Shown here: positions 10,293 to 19,700 of the stretch, piece after piece
How positions within the stretch are numbered: the first letter of the stretch is position 1
How the letters are laid out: each line of letters opens with the position of its first letter
Position numbers and translations under genes: made by a program
Notes under the pieces: generated by a model
Told to the model about the DNA's origin: nothing
The model's input: only the letters and a program-made list of their open reading frames with translations
The model's database searches: none
DNA from: Caldilineaceae bacterium
GTDB lineage: Bacteria; Chloroflexota; Anaerolineae; Caldilineales; Caldilineaceae
Assembly (NCBI GenBank): GCA_011523365.1
Contig: WTGY01000020.1
Span: forward strand, 1-64,000
Direction: 5' to 3'
DNA length: 64,000 bases

Positions 10293-12002
10293 ATGACCAG
10301 ACAAGAACAGAGAACGGGCGGGTATACCGAGAATATCGTTGTCGCCGAGACCGATCTGGCCCTCATCGGGCGCTATCGGGACGAACCCGCACCGCTGCTG
10401 CCGGTCCTCCATGCCTTTCACAATCGCGACGGATTCATCTCGCCCGCGGCAATCGAAGCCATCGGCAAGGAATTGCGCATCCCCCTGGCAGACCTGTACG
10501 GCACGGTCACCTTCTATCACCACTTTGCCCGTGCCGAGGGCGGTCTGCAGCGGCCGCGCGTCTGCACGGGGCCAGTCTGCCGCCAGCGCGGTGCGCTCGA
10601 GATTGTCCAAAGCCTCGACGGAGCCGAGGAAATGCCCTGCTCGGGCCGTTGCGACGACCCCGTCCCGCTTCTGATCGGCCACGAAACGTTCGTGGTCAGC
10701 CCACCGCTCCACACGCTGCAGCGGCGAATCTCTTCCCCTTTGCCGGTGCCGAACCCGGGAGGGCGTGAAGAGTGCGTCTTCGCCGGAATCCGCGAACCGG
10801 AGCGCGAAAGCCTGGACGGCTACCGGCGCAGCGGCGGCTACGACGCCTTGACCCACGCCGTGGAGAAGCAGAGCCCGACTGATGTGATCGACGTACTCAA
10901 GGAGTCAAAACTGGCCGGTCGCGGCGGCGCCGGATTCCCCACCGGCATGAAATGGCAGTTCGTACGCGAGGCGCCGCGCGCGCCCAAGAGCATCGTCTGC
11001 AACGCCGATGAAGGCGAACCGGGCTGCTTCAAAGACCGGGCGCTCATGGACCATGACCCCTTCGCCGTGATCGAGGGCATGACCCTGGCGGGCTACGCCA
11101 CCGGCGCCGACCGCGGATTCCTCTACCTGCGCTACGAATACCCGGAAACGAACGCCCGCCTGGAAGAGGCTATCGAAGCGGCCGAAGAGGCCGGGCTGCT
11201 GGGGGAAAACATTCTCGGCAGCGGCTTCACTTTCCGGCTGTATCTGCGGCGAGGCGCGGGGGCCTACATCTGCGGCGAGGAGGGCTCGCTGCTCAACAGC
11301 CTGGAGGGCAAGCACCCTTTCCCCCGCAACCGCCCGCCCTTCCCGACAACCCACGGCTTCGACAACCTGCCCACCGCCGTCAACAATGTGGAAACGCTGT
11401 GCGCGGTGCCGCAGATCCTGCGGCGCGGCGCTGAATGGTATCAGAACCTGGGACTGGGCGACCATGCCGGAACCAAGGTGATCAGCCTCTCCGGAGACGT
11501 GCAGCGTCCCGGCAACTATGAGGTGCCGTTCGGTCTGCCGCTGCGGACGCTGCTCTACGACTGGGCCGGCGGCCCGCTGCCGGGACGGTCATTTCAGGCC
11601 GCGACCATGGCCGGCCTGTCGGGCGGATTCCTGGCCGGCGAGGCGCTGGAGTCGGTCACGCTCGACGAGCCCAGTATCCGGGCGGCCGGCTCGATGCTGG
11701 GCGCGGGTGGGATTATCGTATACGACGACAGCCGCGACATCGTGGATGCGGCCCGGCAGGCGATGGAGTTCTTTGCCCACGAGAGCTGCGGCAAATGTTT
11801 CCCCTGCCGCATCGGTACGCAGCGCCTGCTCGAACGCCTGTCCGGAGACGGGCCCGGCGACTTTGATGATTGGCGGCGCGAGATCAGCGACATCGGCGAA
11901 GTCCTGGAGCTGAGCGCCTGCGGACTGGGCGTGGCCGCCGGCTTCGTCAGCGATAGTCTGCTGCGGAATTTCCCGGAGCAGGTGGCGGAGTTTCGAGGTT
12001 GA
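10293..12002 (+). CDS. NAD-linked formate dehydrogenase, fused NuoE-NuoF-type subunit
   Basis: A 569-residue fusion. Residues about 25-150 are a NuoE-type thioredoxin-fold [2Fe-2S] domain with ligands in CTGPVC and CSGRC. Residues about 190-569 are NuoF-type: a Gly-rich NADH site (GRGGAGFPTG), the FMN-binding region with CNADEGEPG, and the C-terminal [4Fe-4S] motif ESCGKCFPCRIG. It would pass electrons between the Fe-S chain and NAD. The downstream NuoG-like and molybdopterin subunits make this a soluble NAD-dependent formate dehydrogenase of the Fds/Hnd style rather than respiratory complex I, as no membrane subunits are present. A bifurcating role is possible but not shown. Confidence 0.9.
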   Translation: MTRQEQRTGGYTENIVVAETDLALIGRYRDEPAPLLPVLHAFHNRDGFISPAAIEAIGKELRIPLADLYGTVTFYHHFARAEGGLQRPRVCTGPVCRQRGALEIVQSLDGAEEMPCSGRCDDPVPLLIGHETFVVSPPLHTLQRRISSPLPVPNPGGREECVFAGIREPERESLDGYRRSGGYDALTHAVEKQSPTDVIDVLKESKLAGRGGAGFPTGMKWQFVREAPRAPKSIVCNADEGEPGCFKDRALMDHDPFAVIEGMTLAGYATGADRGFLYLRYEYPETNARLEEAIEAAEEAGLLGENILGSGFTFRLYLRRGAGAYICGEEGSLLNSLEGKHPFPRNRPPFPTTHGFDNLPTAVNNVETLCAVPQILRRGAEWYQNLGLGDHAGTKVISLSGDVQRPGNYEVPFGLPLRTLLYDWAGGPLPGRSFQAATMAGLSGGFLAGEALESVTLDEPSIRAAGSMLGAGGIIVYDDSRDIVDAARQAMEFFAHESCGKCFPCRIGTQRLLERLSGDGPGDFDDWRREISDIGEVLELSACGLGVAAGFVSDSLLRNFPEQVAEFRG

Positions 12003-12024
12003 GCCAGGGTTGGCGGCGGCTGGA

Positions 12025-12252
12025 ATGCATAATATCCTTCATCATTTGCTCGAAAAAGTAGAACTGGTTGTCGATGGAGAAGGCCGGAGAAAGGCCGTGA
12101 TAATCGATTACTCCATTTGGCAAGACCTCCTGGACTGGATTGAGGATATGGAAGACAGCGCTGAAATTGAAGCTTCCCGAACGAGTGGAGAGGAAACAGT
12201 CCCTTGGGAGGAAGCCAAGGCGGAATTGCGCGCCAAGGGTATCAATGTGTGA
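12025..12252 (+). CDS. Antitoxin-like small protein (Phd/YefM type)
   Basis: A 75-residue acidic protein. The core VIIDYSIWQDLLDWIEDMEDSAEI and the tail PWEEAKAELRAKG match the C-terminal half of prevent-host-death-type antitoxins that pair with RelE-family toxins. The ATG at 12025 is chosen over an upstream TTG at 12010. No RelE-like ORF follows; only a 34-codon ORF overlaps its end. It lies inside the formate dehydrogenase operon, 22 bases after the NuoEF gene, so it is probably co-transcribed. Confidence 0.65.
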   Translation: MHNILHHLLEKVELVVDGEGRRKAVIIDYSIWQDLLDWIEDMEDSAEIEASRTSGEETVPWEEAKAELRAKGINV

Positions 12253-12349
12253 TGCTCAGTTCGAGCAGCAATATTTCTTAGATCTACCTGATGACTTAAG
12301 CGAGATGAACGTCGAACGATGGGAAAGACTTTATGCAGTCGGTGAATGA
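12245..12349 (+). CDS. Tiny ORF between antitoxin and Fe-S subunit
   Basis: Encodes 34 residues (MCDAQFEQQYF ... ERLYAVGE). It overlaps the antitoxin stop by 8 bases and runs 17 bases into the next gene. The overlaps on both sides suit translational coupling. It is unrecognised and could be the residue of a replaced toxin gene or chance. Confidence 0.3.
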   Translation: MCDAQFEQQYFLDLPDDLSEMNVERWERLYAVGE

Positions 12350-13034
12350 GTCGCAGCAGCAACCCACGCTGACACTTGACGGTGAAGAGATTGTCTTCAT
12401 GCCCGGCGAGACGGTCTACGAAGTGGCGACGCGGGCCGGCAAGGCCGTGCCGACGCTCTGCTATGACCCGCGGCTGGAGGCTTTCGGCAGCTGCCGGCTG
12501 TGCGTAGTGGAGGTTGAAGGGCAGCGGGTGCCGGTGGCCTCGTGCACGACGCGGGCGGAGGACGGCATGGAGGTAACGACCGCGTCCGCGAAGGTGGAAG
12601 AGCTGCGGCGCACGCTGCTGGAGTTGGTTGCGTCTGAGAACCGCGAGGTGACGGTGGACGCGCTGCGGGGCGTGGCTTCACAGGAGCTGGGCACGCTCGT
12701 CGAACGCTACGACGCCGGCCGCGGCCGCTTTGCCGGCGCGCAGTCGGGCGCCAGCCGCCCGGACGACCCCAACCCGTTTATCCTGCGCGACTACGACCTC
12801 TGCATCTCCTGCTACCGCTGTGTGCGCGTCTGCGCCGAGCAGGAGGGCGACTACGCCATCAGCGTCGCCAACCGCGGCTTTGACACCCAGATCACGGTCG
12901 AGTTCGGCGGCCATCTGCAGGACTCGGCCTGCACCTTCTGCGGCCAGTGCGTGCAGACCTGCCCGACCGGCGCACTGGCCGACAAGAAGGCGCTGCGCTT
13001 CGCCTCCGACGGGACACTGAACAGCGGAAGCTAA
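12333..13034 (+). CDS. NuoG-like iron-sulfur subunit of formate dehydrogenase
   Basis: A 233-residue protein matching the N-terminal part of NuoG or FdhA/FdsA. A [2Fe-2S] ferredoxin domain covers residues about 8-90, with cysteines in CYDPRLEAFGSCRLC and SCTTRAEDG. Two [4Fe-4S] motifs follow at about 158-225 (CISCYRCVRVC and CTFCGQCVQTCPTG). The His-Cys3 cluster motif usually found between them is absent; that stretch reads NREVTVDALRGVASQELG. It would wire the catalytic subunit to NuoEF. In many relatives this region is fused to the catalytic chain; here it is a separate gene ending 53 bases before it. GGGAAAG supports the ATG at 12333. Confidence 0.9.
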   Translation: MQSVNESQQQPTLTLDGEEIVFMPGETVYEVATRAGKAVPTLCYDPRLEAFGSCRLCVVEVEGQRVPVASCTTRAEDGMEVTTASAKVEELRRTLLELVASENREVTVDALRGVASQELGTLVERYDAGRGRFAGAQSGASRPDDPNPFILRDYDLCISCYRCVRVCAEQEGDYAISVANRGFDTQITVEFGGHLQDSACTFCGQCVQTCPTGALADKKALRFASDGTLNSGS

Positions 13035-13087
13035 TCCGTCAGAGGCGACGCGCCGCTACGCACTCTCCTTGTCAAAAGGACTCTTCG

Positions 13088-15166
13088 ATGAACGTTACCA
13101 ATTCTGAAACCAAGACAACCCGGACCATTTGCGGCTACTGCGGCGTCGGCTGCTCGCTGGACCTGGTGACCCGCGACAACCGCATCATCGCCGTGCATCC
13201 GGACTTCGACGGCCCGGCCAACCAGGGTGCGCTCTGCGTCAAAGGCCAGTTCGCCTACGACTACGTCCATCACCCGGACCGGCTCACCCACCCGCTCGTG
13301 CGCGACGAGGCGGGCCAGCTTCAGCGGGCGACCTGGGACGAGGCATTGCAGAGGGCGGCGCAGGGCTTCATGGACGTGGAACAAAGGCATGGGCGCCACG
13401 CTGTCTACGGTGTCGCCTCCGGCCGCACGCCCAGCGAAGCCAACTACATGATGCAGAAGTTCATCCGCGTGGGGTTCGGCACAAGCTATATCGATAACTG
13501 TAGCCGGGCTTGACACGCCCCCACAGTCGCCGGTCTGGCGGCAACAATCGGTCGGGGCGCGATGTCCAATCCGCTGGCGGACATGGAGAAGCCGGATGTG
13601 ATCTTCTGCATCGGCACCAACATGACGGAGGCCCACCCGGTCGCGGCCACCCGTCTGAAGAAGGCGCTGGCACGCGGGGCCAGGATGATCGTGGCCGACC
13701 CGCGGCGCATCCGCCTGGCCGAGATGGCCGACCTCTACCTGCCAATCCGCGTGGGCAGCGATACCGCGCTGCTACTGGGCATGGCGCACGTGATCGTGCG
13801 CGAGGGGCTGGCCGACAGCGAGTTTATCGCCACCCGGACCGAGGGCTACGACGAGCTGGTCGATCATCTGCAGGAGAAGACTCCCGAGTGGGCCGAGAGC
13901 ATCACCGGTGTACCCGCGGCGCTGATCGAAGAGGCGGCTGTCCTCTACGGCTCGAGCGACAAGGCCGCCATCTACTATACCCTGGGCATTACCGAGCATA
14001 TCTGCGGCGTGGAGAACGTGCAGAGCCTCTGCAACCTGGCGCTGCTGACCGGCAACTTCGGACGCGAGGGCACCGGCGTCAACCCGATGCGCGGGCAGAA
14101 CAACATCCAGGGCGCCGGTGACAGCGGCGCGCTGCCCAACAACTTCCCCGGCTTCCAACCGGTGGACGATGCCGCCAACCAGGCCAAGTTCGAAAAGGCC
14201 TACGGGCGCAAGATGGACTTGGAAAAAGGAATCACCAAGGTGACGGCCCTGGACCAGTGCGGCGACAGGATCTTCGCCATGATCATCGACGGCGAGAACA
14301 CCGTTGTCTCCGACCCGGACCAGGAGCACTGCATCCACGCGCTGAAAAGCCTTGAGCACCTGGTCGTGATCGATATCTTTCTGACCGAGACGGCGGAGCT
14401 GGCCGACGTAGTCCTGCCGGCTACGTCGTGGGCGGAAACCGACGGCAACTTCGTCAATACCGAGCGGCGCATCCAGCGGGTACGCAAGGCTGTCGAGCCG
14501 CCCGGCGAGGCCAGGCCGGACTGGTGGATCATCGGTCAGATCGCCCAGCGCATGGGCATGAGCGGGATGGACTTCGACTCGCCGGTGCCCATTTTCAATG
14601 AGCTCTGCGAGCTGTCGCCGATTTACGCCGGCATCGACTGGGACCTCGCCGAGGGCGGCCAGTATCAGTGGCCTATCCCCTATCGCGGGCATCCGGGTAC
14701 GCCGCGTCTGCACGAAGGCGAGTTCATCAACGGGCGCGGCAAGTTCAGCTTCACCGACTACCGCGATCCTGCGGAGACGATCGATGAGGACTACCCACTG
14801 TGGCTGACGACAGGGCGCCGGCTGGAGAGCTACCATACGCGCACCCAAACCGGAAGATCGGAGGGCATCAACCAGCTGCTGCCCGAGGAGACGCTTGAGG
14901 TACATCCGAGCGACGCCGCCCGCTACGGCCTCCTCGACGGCGGCTGGGCCAGGATGAGTAGCCGCCGCGGCGCAGTCGACGTCCGCGTAGAGACGACGCG
15001 GCGCTCACCGCAGGGGACGGTATTCGCCAGTTTCTCCTTCGCCGAAGTGCCGATTAACGTACTGACCGGCTCGGGCTACGACCCGATTACGCATACCGCG
15101 GAGCTGAAGGTCTGCCCAGTACACGTGGAACCAGTTGCAGAGGAGACGAGGCTGGCTGCCGACTGA
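13088..15166 (+). CDS. Formate dehydrogenase catalytic subunit, selenocysteine-containing
   Basis: Molybdopterin (Mo/W) enzyme oxidising formate to CO2 or the reverse. It is one 692-residue frame interrupted only by TGA at 13511-13513 (codon 142). Around it the protein reads NCSRA-U-HAPTVAGLAATIGRG, the exact spot of the active-site Sec/Cys followed by the conserved His (Sec140 in E. coli FdhF). The N-terminal [4Fe-4S] ligands are Cys15, Cys18, Cys22 and Cys50. The C-terminal dinucleotide-binding domain covers about residues 570-685. AAAGGA precedes the ATG. Standard gene calling would split it into 13088-13513 and 13562-15166. Expression needs SelA, SelB, SelC and SelD, none of which are in this window. 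Confidence 0.93.
13514..13551 (+). promoter_or_regulatory. Bacterial SECIS element of the formate dehydrogenase gene
   Basis: A hairpin directly after the TGA: GTCGCC at 13526-13531, loop GGTCT at 13532-13536, and GGCGGC at 13537-13542 (six pairs, one G-U). The loop begins at base 22 counting from the U of UGA. As I recall it, the E. coli fdhF SECIS has the same GGUCU loop at the same distance. SelB would bind this loop to direct selenocysteine insertion. Confidence 0.8.
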
Positions 15167-15278
15167 GTTGCGTGTAGGGGCCGCAGATGGTGAAGGCAGT
15201 TCTTACGCTGTCGTCATTGACTTGATTTGCTTGTCTGCTACACGATGGCCTCAGAAGTATCCAGGCCGGAGGCATTCC

Positions 15279-15539
15279 ATGCGCGCAATTGGCGTAAATG
15301 AATTGAAGACTCACGCTTCAGAGATCATGCGCAAGGTGCGAGAGGAACGAATCGGCTATACGATAACCTACCGGGGCAAGCCGTTCGGCGTTCTGCTTCC
15401 TCTGGAGGAAAATGGCGATGTTGTTCCAGGCAAGCATCGGGATCCCTGGGCTAGCTTGGAACTGTTACGCGAAAGGATGGCGCGTATGCCTCGTCCGGAA
15501 AAGTCCCTGACGGAGGCACTTTCTGAAATGCGCCGGTGA
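15279..15539 (+). CDS. Phd/YefM-family antitoxin, no toxin partner
   Basis: An 86-residue protein beginning MRAIGVNELKTHASEIMRKV, the beta-alpha DNA-binding fold of Phd antitoxins, followed by ITYRGKPFGVLLPL and a charged tail that would neutralise a PIN-type toxin. The ribosome-binding site GGAGG at 15268-15272 fixes the start. A GTG overlapping the stop opens with V-R-P-V-L-L and then stops, like the first residues of a PIN toxin cut short. It separates the formate dehydrogenase catalytic gene from fdhD. Confidence 0.8.
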   Translation: MRAIGVNELKTHASEIMRKVREERIGYTITYRGKPFGVLLPLEENGDVVPGKHRDPWASLELLRERMARMPRPEKSLTEALSEMRR

Positions 15540-15681
15540 GACCAGTGCTTCTTTAATTCACTGGGAATAGGGCAATTTCAATCTTCCACACTTTGACTCT
15601 CTCAGCCTGACAGCGAAGAGAGGAAAGTGAGAATCTCGGATAGTTCACTCCGCTACCACTCGGACAACTCGGTGAGATACA

Positions 15682-16560
15682 GTGATACCTCGCGTAGGAA
15701 GTAAAGTACGTGCCCGGGTTACAGTTGTTGAAAATGGGCGGCACAGAGTCCGGGATGACCAGCTGGCGGCGGAAGAGCCGCTGGAGATTCGGCTGCAAGC
15801 GGGGGGCGAAACGCAGACGGTCGCGGTGACGATGCGTACGCCCGGCAACGACTTCGAGCTGGCGGCCGGGTTTCTGCACAACGAGGGCATTGTCGGCGAG
15901 CCTTCGCAGGTCAGTGGCATCACCTACTGCGTAGATGCCGATGTCGACGCCGACCAGCGCTACAATATCGTGAACGTGGGGCTGCGCTTGCCAAGCCTGC
16001 CGGAGCTGGCGACGCTGGAACGTCACTTTTACACGACCAGCGCATGCGGCGTGTGCGGCAAGGCCAGCCTTGACGCCATCGAGATGCGCAGCTGCCCTGC
16101 CCTGCCGGCGGGTCCGAAAGTCAGCCCCTCGATCCTGACCGCACTGCCAGAGAAACTCCGGGCTGCGCAAGGGCTGTTTGAAGTGACCGGCGGGCTGCAT
16201 GCCGCCGGCCTGTTCGACGCCGAAGGCAACCTCGTGTGTCTGCGCGAGGATGTGGGCCGCCACAACGCCGTCGACAAGCTGATCGGCTGGGCGTTCATGC
16301 GGCGCAAGCTGCCCTTGCACGACAGCATCCTGCTGGTCAGCGGCCGCGCCTCCTACGAGATCCTGCAGAAGTCAACGGTAGCGGGCCTGCCGGTGGTCTG
16401 CGCCGTATCTGCTCCCAGTCATCTGGCGGTGGACGTGGCGCGGCGGTTCGGCGTCACCTTGATTGGCTTTCTGCGCGGCGAACGGTTGAACGTCTACGCC
16501 GGCGCGGAACGGATCGCGTGGAACGGGCAGGCTCCCACGGAAGAGTTCGTTTCTTCGTAA
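15682..16560 (+). CDS. fdhD: Formate dehydrogenase accessory sulfurtransferase
   Basis: A 292-residue FdhD protein that transfers sulfur from a cysteine desulfurase to the molybdenum/tungsten cofactor before insertion into formate dehydrogenase. Hallmarks seen are the paired cysteines in SACGVCGKASLD near residue 120, LREDVGRHNAVDKL near 190, and VSGRASYEI. Translation appears to start at GTG 15682 after GGTGAG. The enzyme is essential for formate dehydrogenase activity in E. coli, so its place here supports the locus being functional. Residues before about 25 are weakly conserved. Confidence 0.92.
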   Translation: MIPRVGSKVRARVTVVENGRHRVRDDQLAAEEPLEIRLQAGGETQTVAVTMRTPGNDFELAAGFLHNEGIVGEPSQVSGITYCVDADVDADQRYNIVNVGLRLPSLPELATLERHFYTTSACGVCGKASLDAIEMRSCPALPAGPKVSPSILTALPEKLRAAQGLFEVTGGLHAAGLFDAEGNLVCLREDVGRHNAVDKLIGWAFMRRKLPLHDSILLVSGRASYEILQKSTVAGLPVVCAVSAPSHLAVDVARRFGVTLIGFLRGERLNVYAGAERIAWNGQAPTEEFVSS

Positions 16561-16797
16561 AATCTCTCCCGGATTGTCCCCTTCTCTGTACTGTTCGCCA
16601 ATCCTCAGAACTGCCGGAATCGCACATTCTGTGGCGGCAAATACAGTTTTCGTCATCGGGCGAAACCTGTTGCATTTGATTATTCCCGTTATGTGTGTCA
16701 ACATAAACGGACCTGTTGTTACCGAAATTGATACTTTTTCACGACGATTCTCTTACGATCGCCCAAAAAGCGCTGAGTTTACGGAGACAAAGCAGAA

Positions 16798-19700
16798 ATG
16801 AAAAGGTTTTCGCTCGTAGCCCTGTTCCTTGTCCTCTGTTTGGCCGCCGGCCTCCTGCTTTCCGGCGATAGGCTAGGGACCATTCTCGACACGAGCCTTC
16901 GCTCCGGGGAGATGGATCTCTCCAGCATAGGAGAGGAGCGGATCGAGAGGGCGATTCTGCAGGAAGAGGAAGTTGCAGAGTATGTGCCCGGACAGGTGCT
17001 TATTCGCTTCAAAAAGACGGTAACGCGAGATCAGATATCCGACTTCTACGCCGAATACGGGCTCTCGGAAAAGGACAATTTGGACCCCGATGTCACCGAC
17101 GCGGATCAGGGTCTGCGGCTGGCGGGGGCGCCGGTCGATGTGGATGAAAATCTGATTGAGGTGTTGGAGAGTGACGATAGGGTTGCCTTCGCCGAGCCGA
17201 ACTACCTGCTGCAGATCAATCAGGAGCCGCCGTCGGATCCGCATTTCGAAAGACTTTGGGGACTGCACAACACAGGGCAGACAGGCGGCACGGCCGACGC
17301 CGACATTGACGCGCTGGAAGCGTGGGAAATCGGCACCGGCTCCGACGATATTATCATCGCGGTAATCGATACCGGTATCGAGGTCGAACACGAAGACCTG
17401 ATCCCGAACCTGTGGACGAACCCGAAAGAATGTCCGCGGGGGGTAGGCAGGTGCGTGGAGAACGGCATCGATGACGACAACAACGGCTATGTGGATGACT
17501 TCCACGGCATTAACGCGATTAACAACAGCGGCAGGCTGCTGGATGACTACGGTCACGGGACGCACGTGGCCGGTATCGCGGCCGCCGCGGGGGACAACAG
17601 GAAAGGCGTAGTCGGCGTCAGTTGGAACGCAAAAATCCTTGGCTGTAAGTTCATCACTGCCTTTGGCACCGGGACGACCTCCAACGCAGTCAAGTGCTTC
17701 AACTACATTTACGACCTGCGCACCAAGCAGAAGCAGAACATCGTTGTAACCAACAGCAGTTGGGGCGGCGGCTCGCCCTCACAGGCCCTGCGGGAGGCGA
17801 TGGGGCGGGTCGATTCGCCGCTGCATGTCTGCTCCGCCGGCAACTCGAACTCCAACCGTAAGCTCTACCCCGCCGCCTACGATCTGGACAATATCATATC
17901 TGTGGCAGCGACAGATCACGACGATATCTACGCCGGCTTCTCCAGCTGGGGCGAGGACTGGGTCGACCTGGCTGCCCCAGGTGTAAGCATTCTTTCAACC
18001 ATTCCGTCCGGCCGCTGTCCCATGTGTCTGCCGTCCGGATATGGGTCCACCAGCGGCACGTCGATGTCGGCCCCCTACGTTACCGGCGCGGCCGCGCTGA
18101 TCTGGTCGGAGTTTGAAGGGCTGAACAACGATCAGGTCAAGCAGCGCATCCTGTCCGGTGTCGATGCACTGCCGGAACAGTCCAAAAAAACGTTGACCAA
18201 CGGGCGCCTGAACCTGTTCAACTCGATGGAAAAGGACACGACGCCGCCCGCAACCGTTTCAGACCTGTCGCCCTCTGGCGTGCTCCTGACCAAGATCCTG
18301 CTTTCCTGGACTGCGACCGGTGATGACGGATTCACCGGGCAGTCCACAGCCTACGACGTCAGATACGACACCGCGCCGATTTCGAACGCCACCTGGGATT
18401 CTGCCCAACAGGTGACGACGGCTCCCATTCCCGGCGCCTCCGGATCCAGGGAGGAGCTTGAAGTCTCCGGGCTGGAACCGGACACAACCTACTACTTTGC
18501 ACTGCGTGTGGCTGACAATGTGGGCAACGTATCCGACCTCTCCAATATCGTGATCGCCCGCACCAGCGCAGGCACTATCGTCTTTGAAGACGACATGGAA
18601 AGCGGCGCCGGCAAGTGGACCATCGAAGACCCCGACGACAACCTCTGGCATCTGTCCAGTCTGCGATTCAACAGCCCGGAGACGTCCTGGTACTACGGTC
18701 GCGAGAGGCAGCGGAACTACGACACAGGCGAGGAGAACGAGGGCACGATCACGTCCGGCGTGATCGACATCGCCGGCGCCGACGACGCACTGCTCACCTT
18801 CTACGAATGGAGCGAGCTACAGAGAAACACCCGCTTCGACCGCACAAGAGTCCAGATATCCACGGACGGAACGACGTGGCGGACCGTCTTCGAATCGCAC
18901 GGCACAGAAGGGAACTGGGCAAGGCGGGATGTGGACCTGAGCCAGGCAGTCAGCGACAGCGGCTCGATACAGATCCGATTCTGGTTTGACACGATTGACG
19001 ACTCCTTTAACGATAACGAAGGCTGGTATGTCGACGACGTCCGGGTCTTGACGGCGAAACTGCAGTTGCCCGGCGAGAGGCAGCTCCTGCCCAACCTGGT
19101 TGCCCAGTCGATCAACATCGGCTTCAACCCGTCAGAGCCGCACGCCGGCGAAGTAACAACCATCCACGGGACGGTTCTCAACAACGGCAACGCAGATGCC
19201 CGAGCCGTTACGGTGCAGTTCGTTGATGTCACTGAAGAGGACGCTGCAGTCCCGATCGGCCTGCCGCAGACGATCGCCGAAATCCCTGTCGGCGGCAGCG
19301 GTGTGGTCCAGGTACAGTACGAGACCGAGGAGAAGGACGGCGAACGTAGCATCCGCATGGTGATCGATCCCAACAACTTCGTCGCCGAGCGTAACGAAGC
19401 GGACAATACGGCCGTCCGCATTCTCGACGTCGCCGAAGCGCCTGCCCCCAACCTGTACGTTGACTCAGGCAACATCGGATTCGACCCGGCATCGCCGCAG
19501 CCAGGTGAGCAGGTTACGATCCTGGCTACGATCATTAACAACGGGACGGCCGACGCCGAAAGCGTTGTCGTCCAGTTCAGAGAGGGCAGGACGACGCCCG
19601 TCGCCTTGAACCAGGTGATCGACAGCATCCCCGCGGGCAGCAGCGCGGTGGCGCGCGTCACATACGACTCCAGCACGAGTTCGGGTGATCCGAGTATCAC

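Noticed and set aside
12140-12349. Sixty-nine-codon ORF overlapping the first antitoxin in another frame
   Set aside because: Most of it lies inside the antitoxin gene; only its last 34 codons after the antitoxin stop are considered.
13500-13565. Frameshifted or broken formate dehydrogenase pseudogene
   Set aside because: The reading frame is unchanged across the TGA, flanking protein sequence is conserved, and a SECIS hairpin follows, so recoding explains it better.
13772-14905. Minus-strand ORF of 377 codons opposite the formate dehydrogenase gene
   Set aside because: Shadow of a GC-rich coding region; no recognisable motif and no start signals.
15184-15278. N-terminal extension of the Phd antitoxin
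   Set aside because: Composition is non-coding-like, and a perfect GGAGG precedes the internal ATG at 15279.
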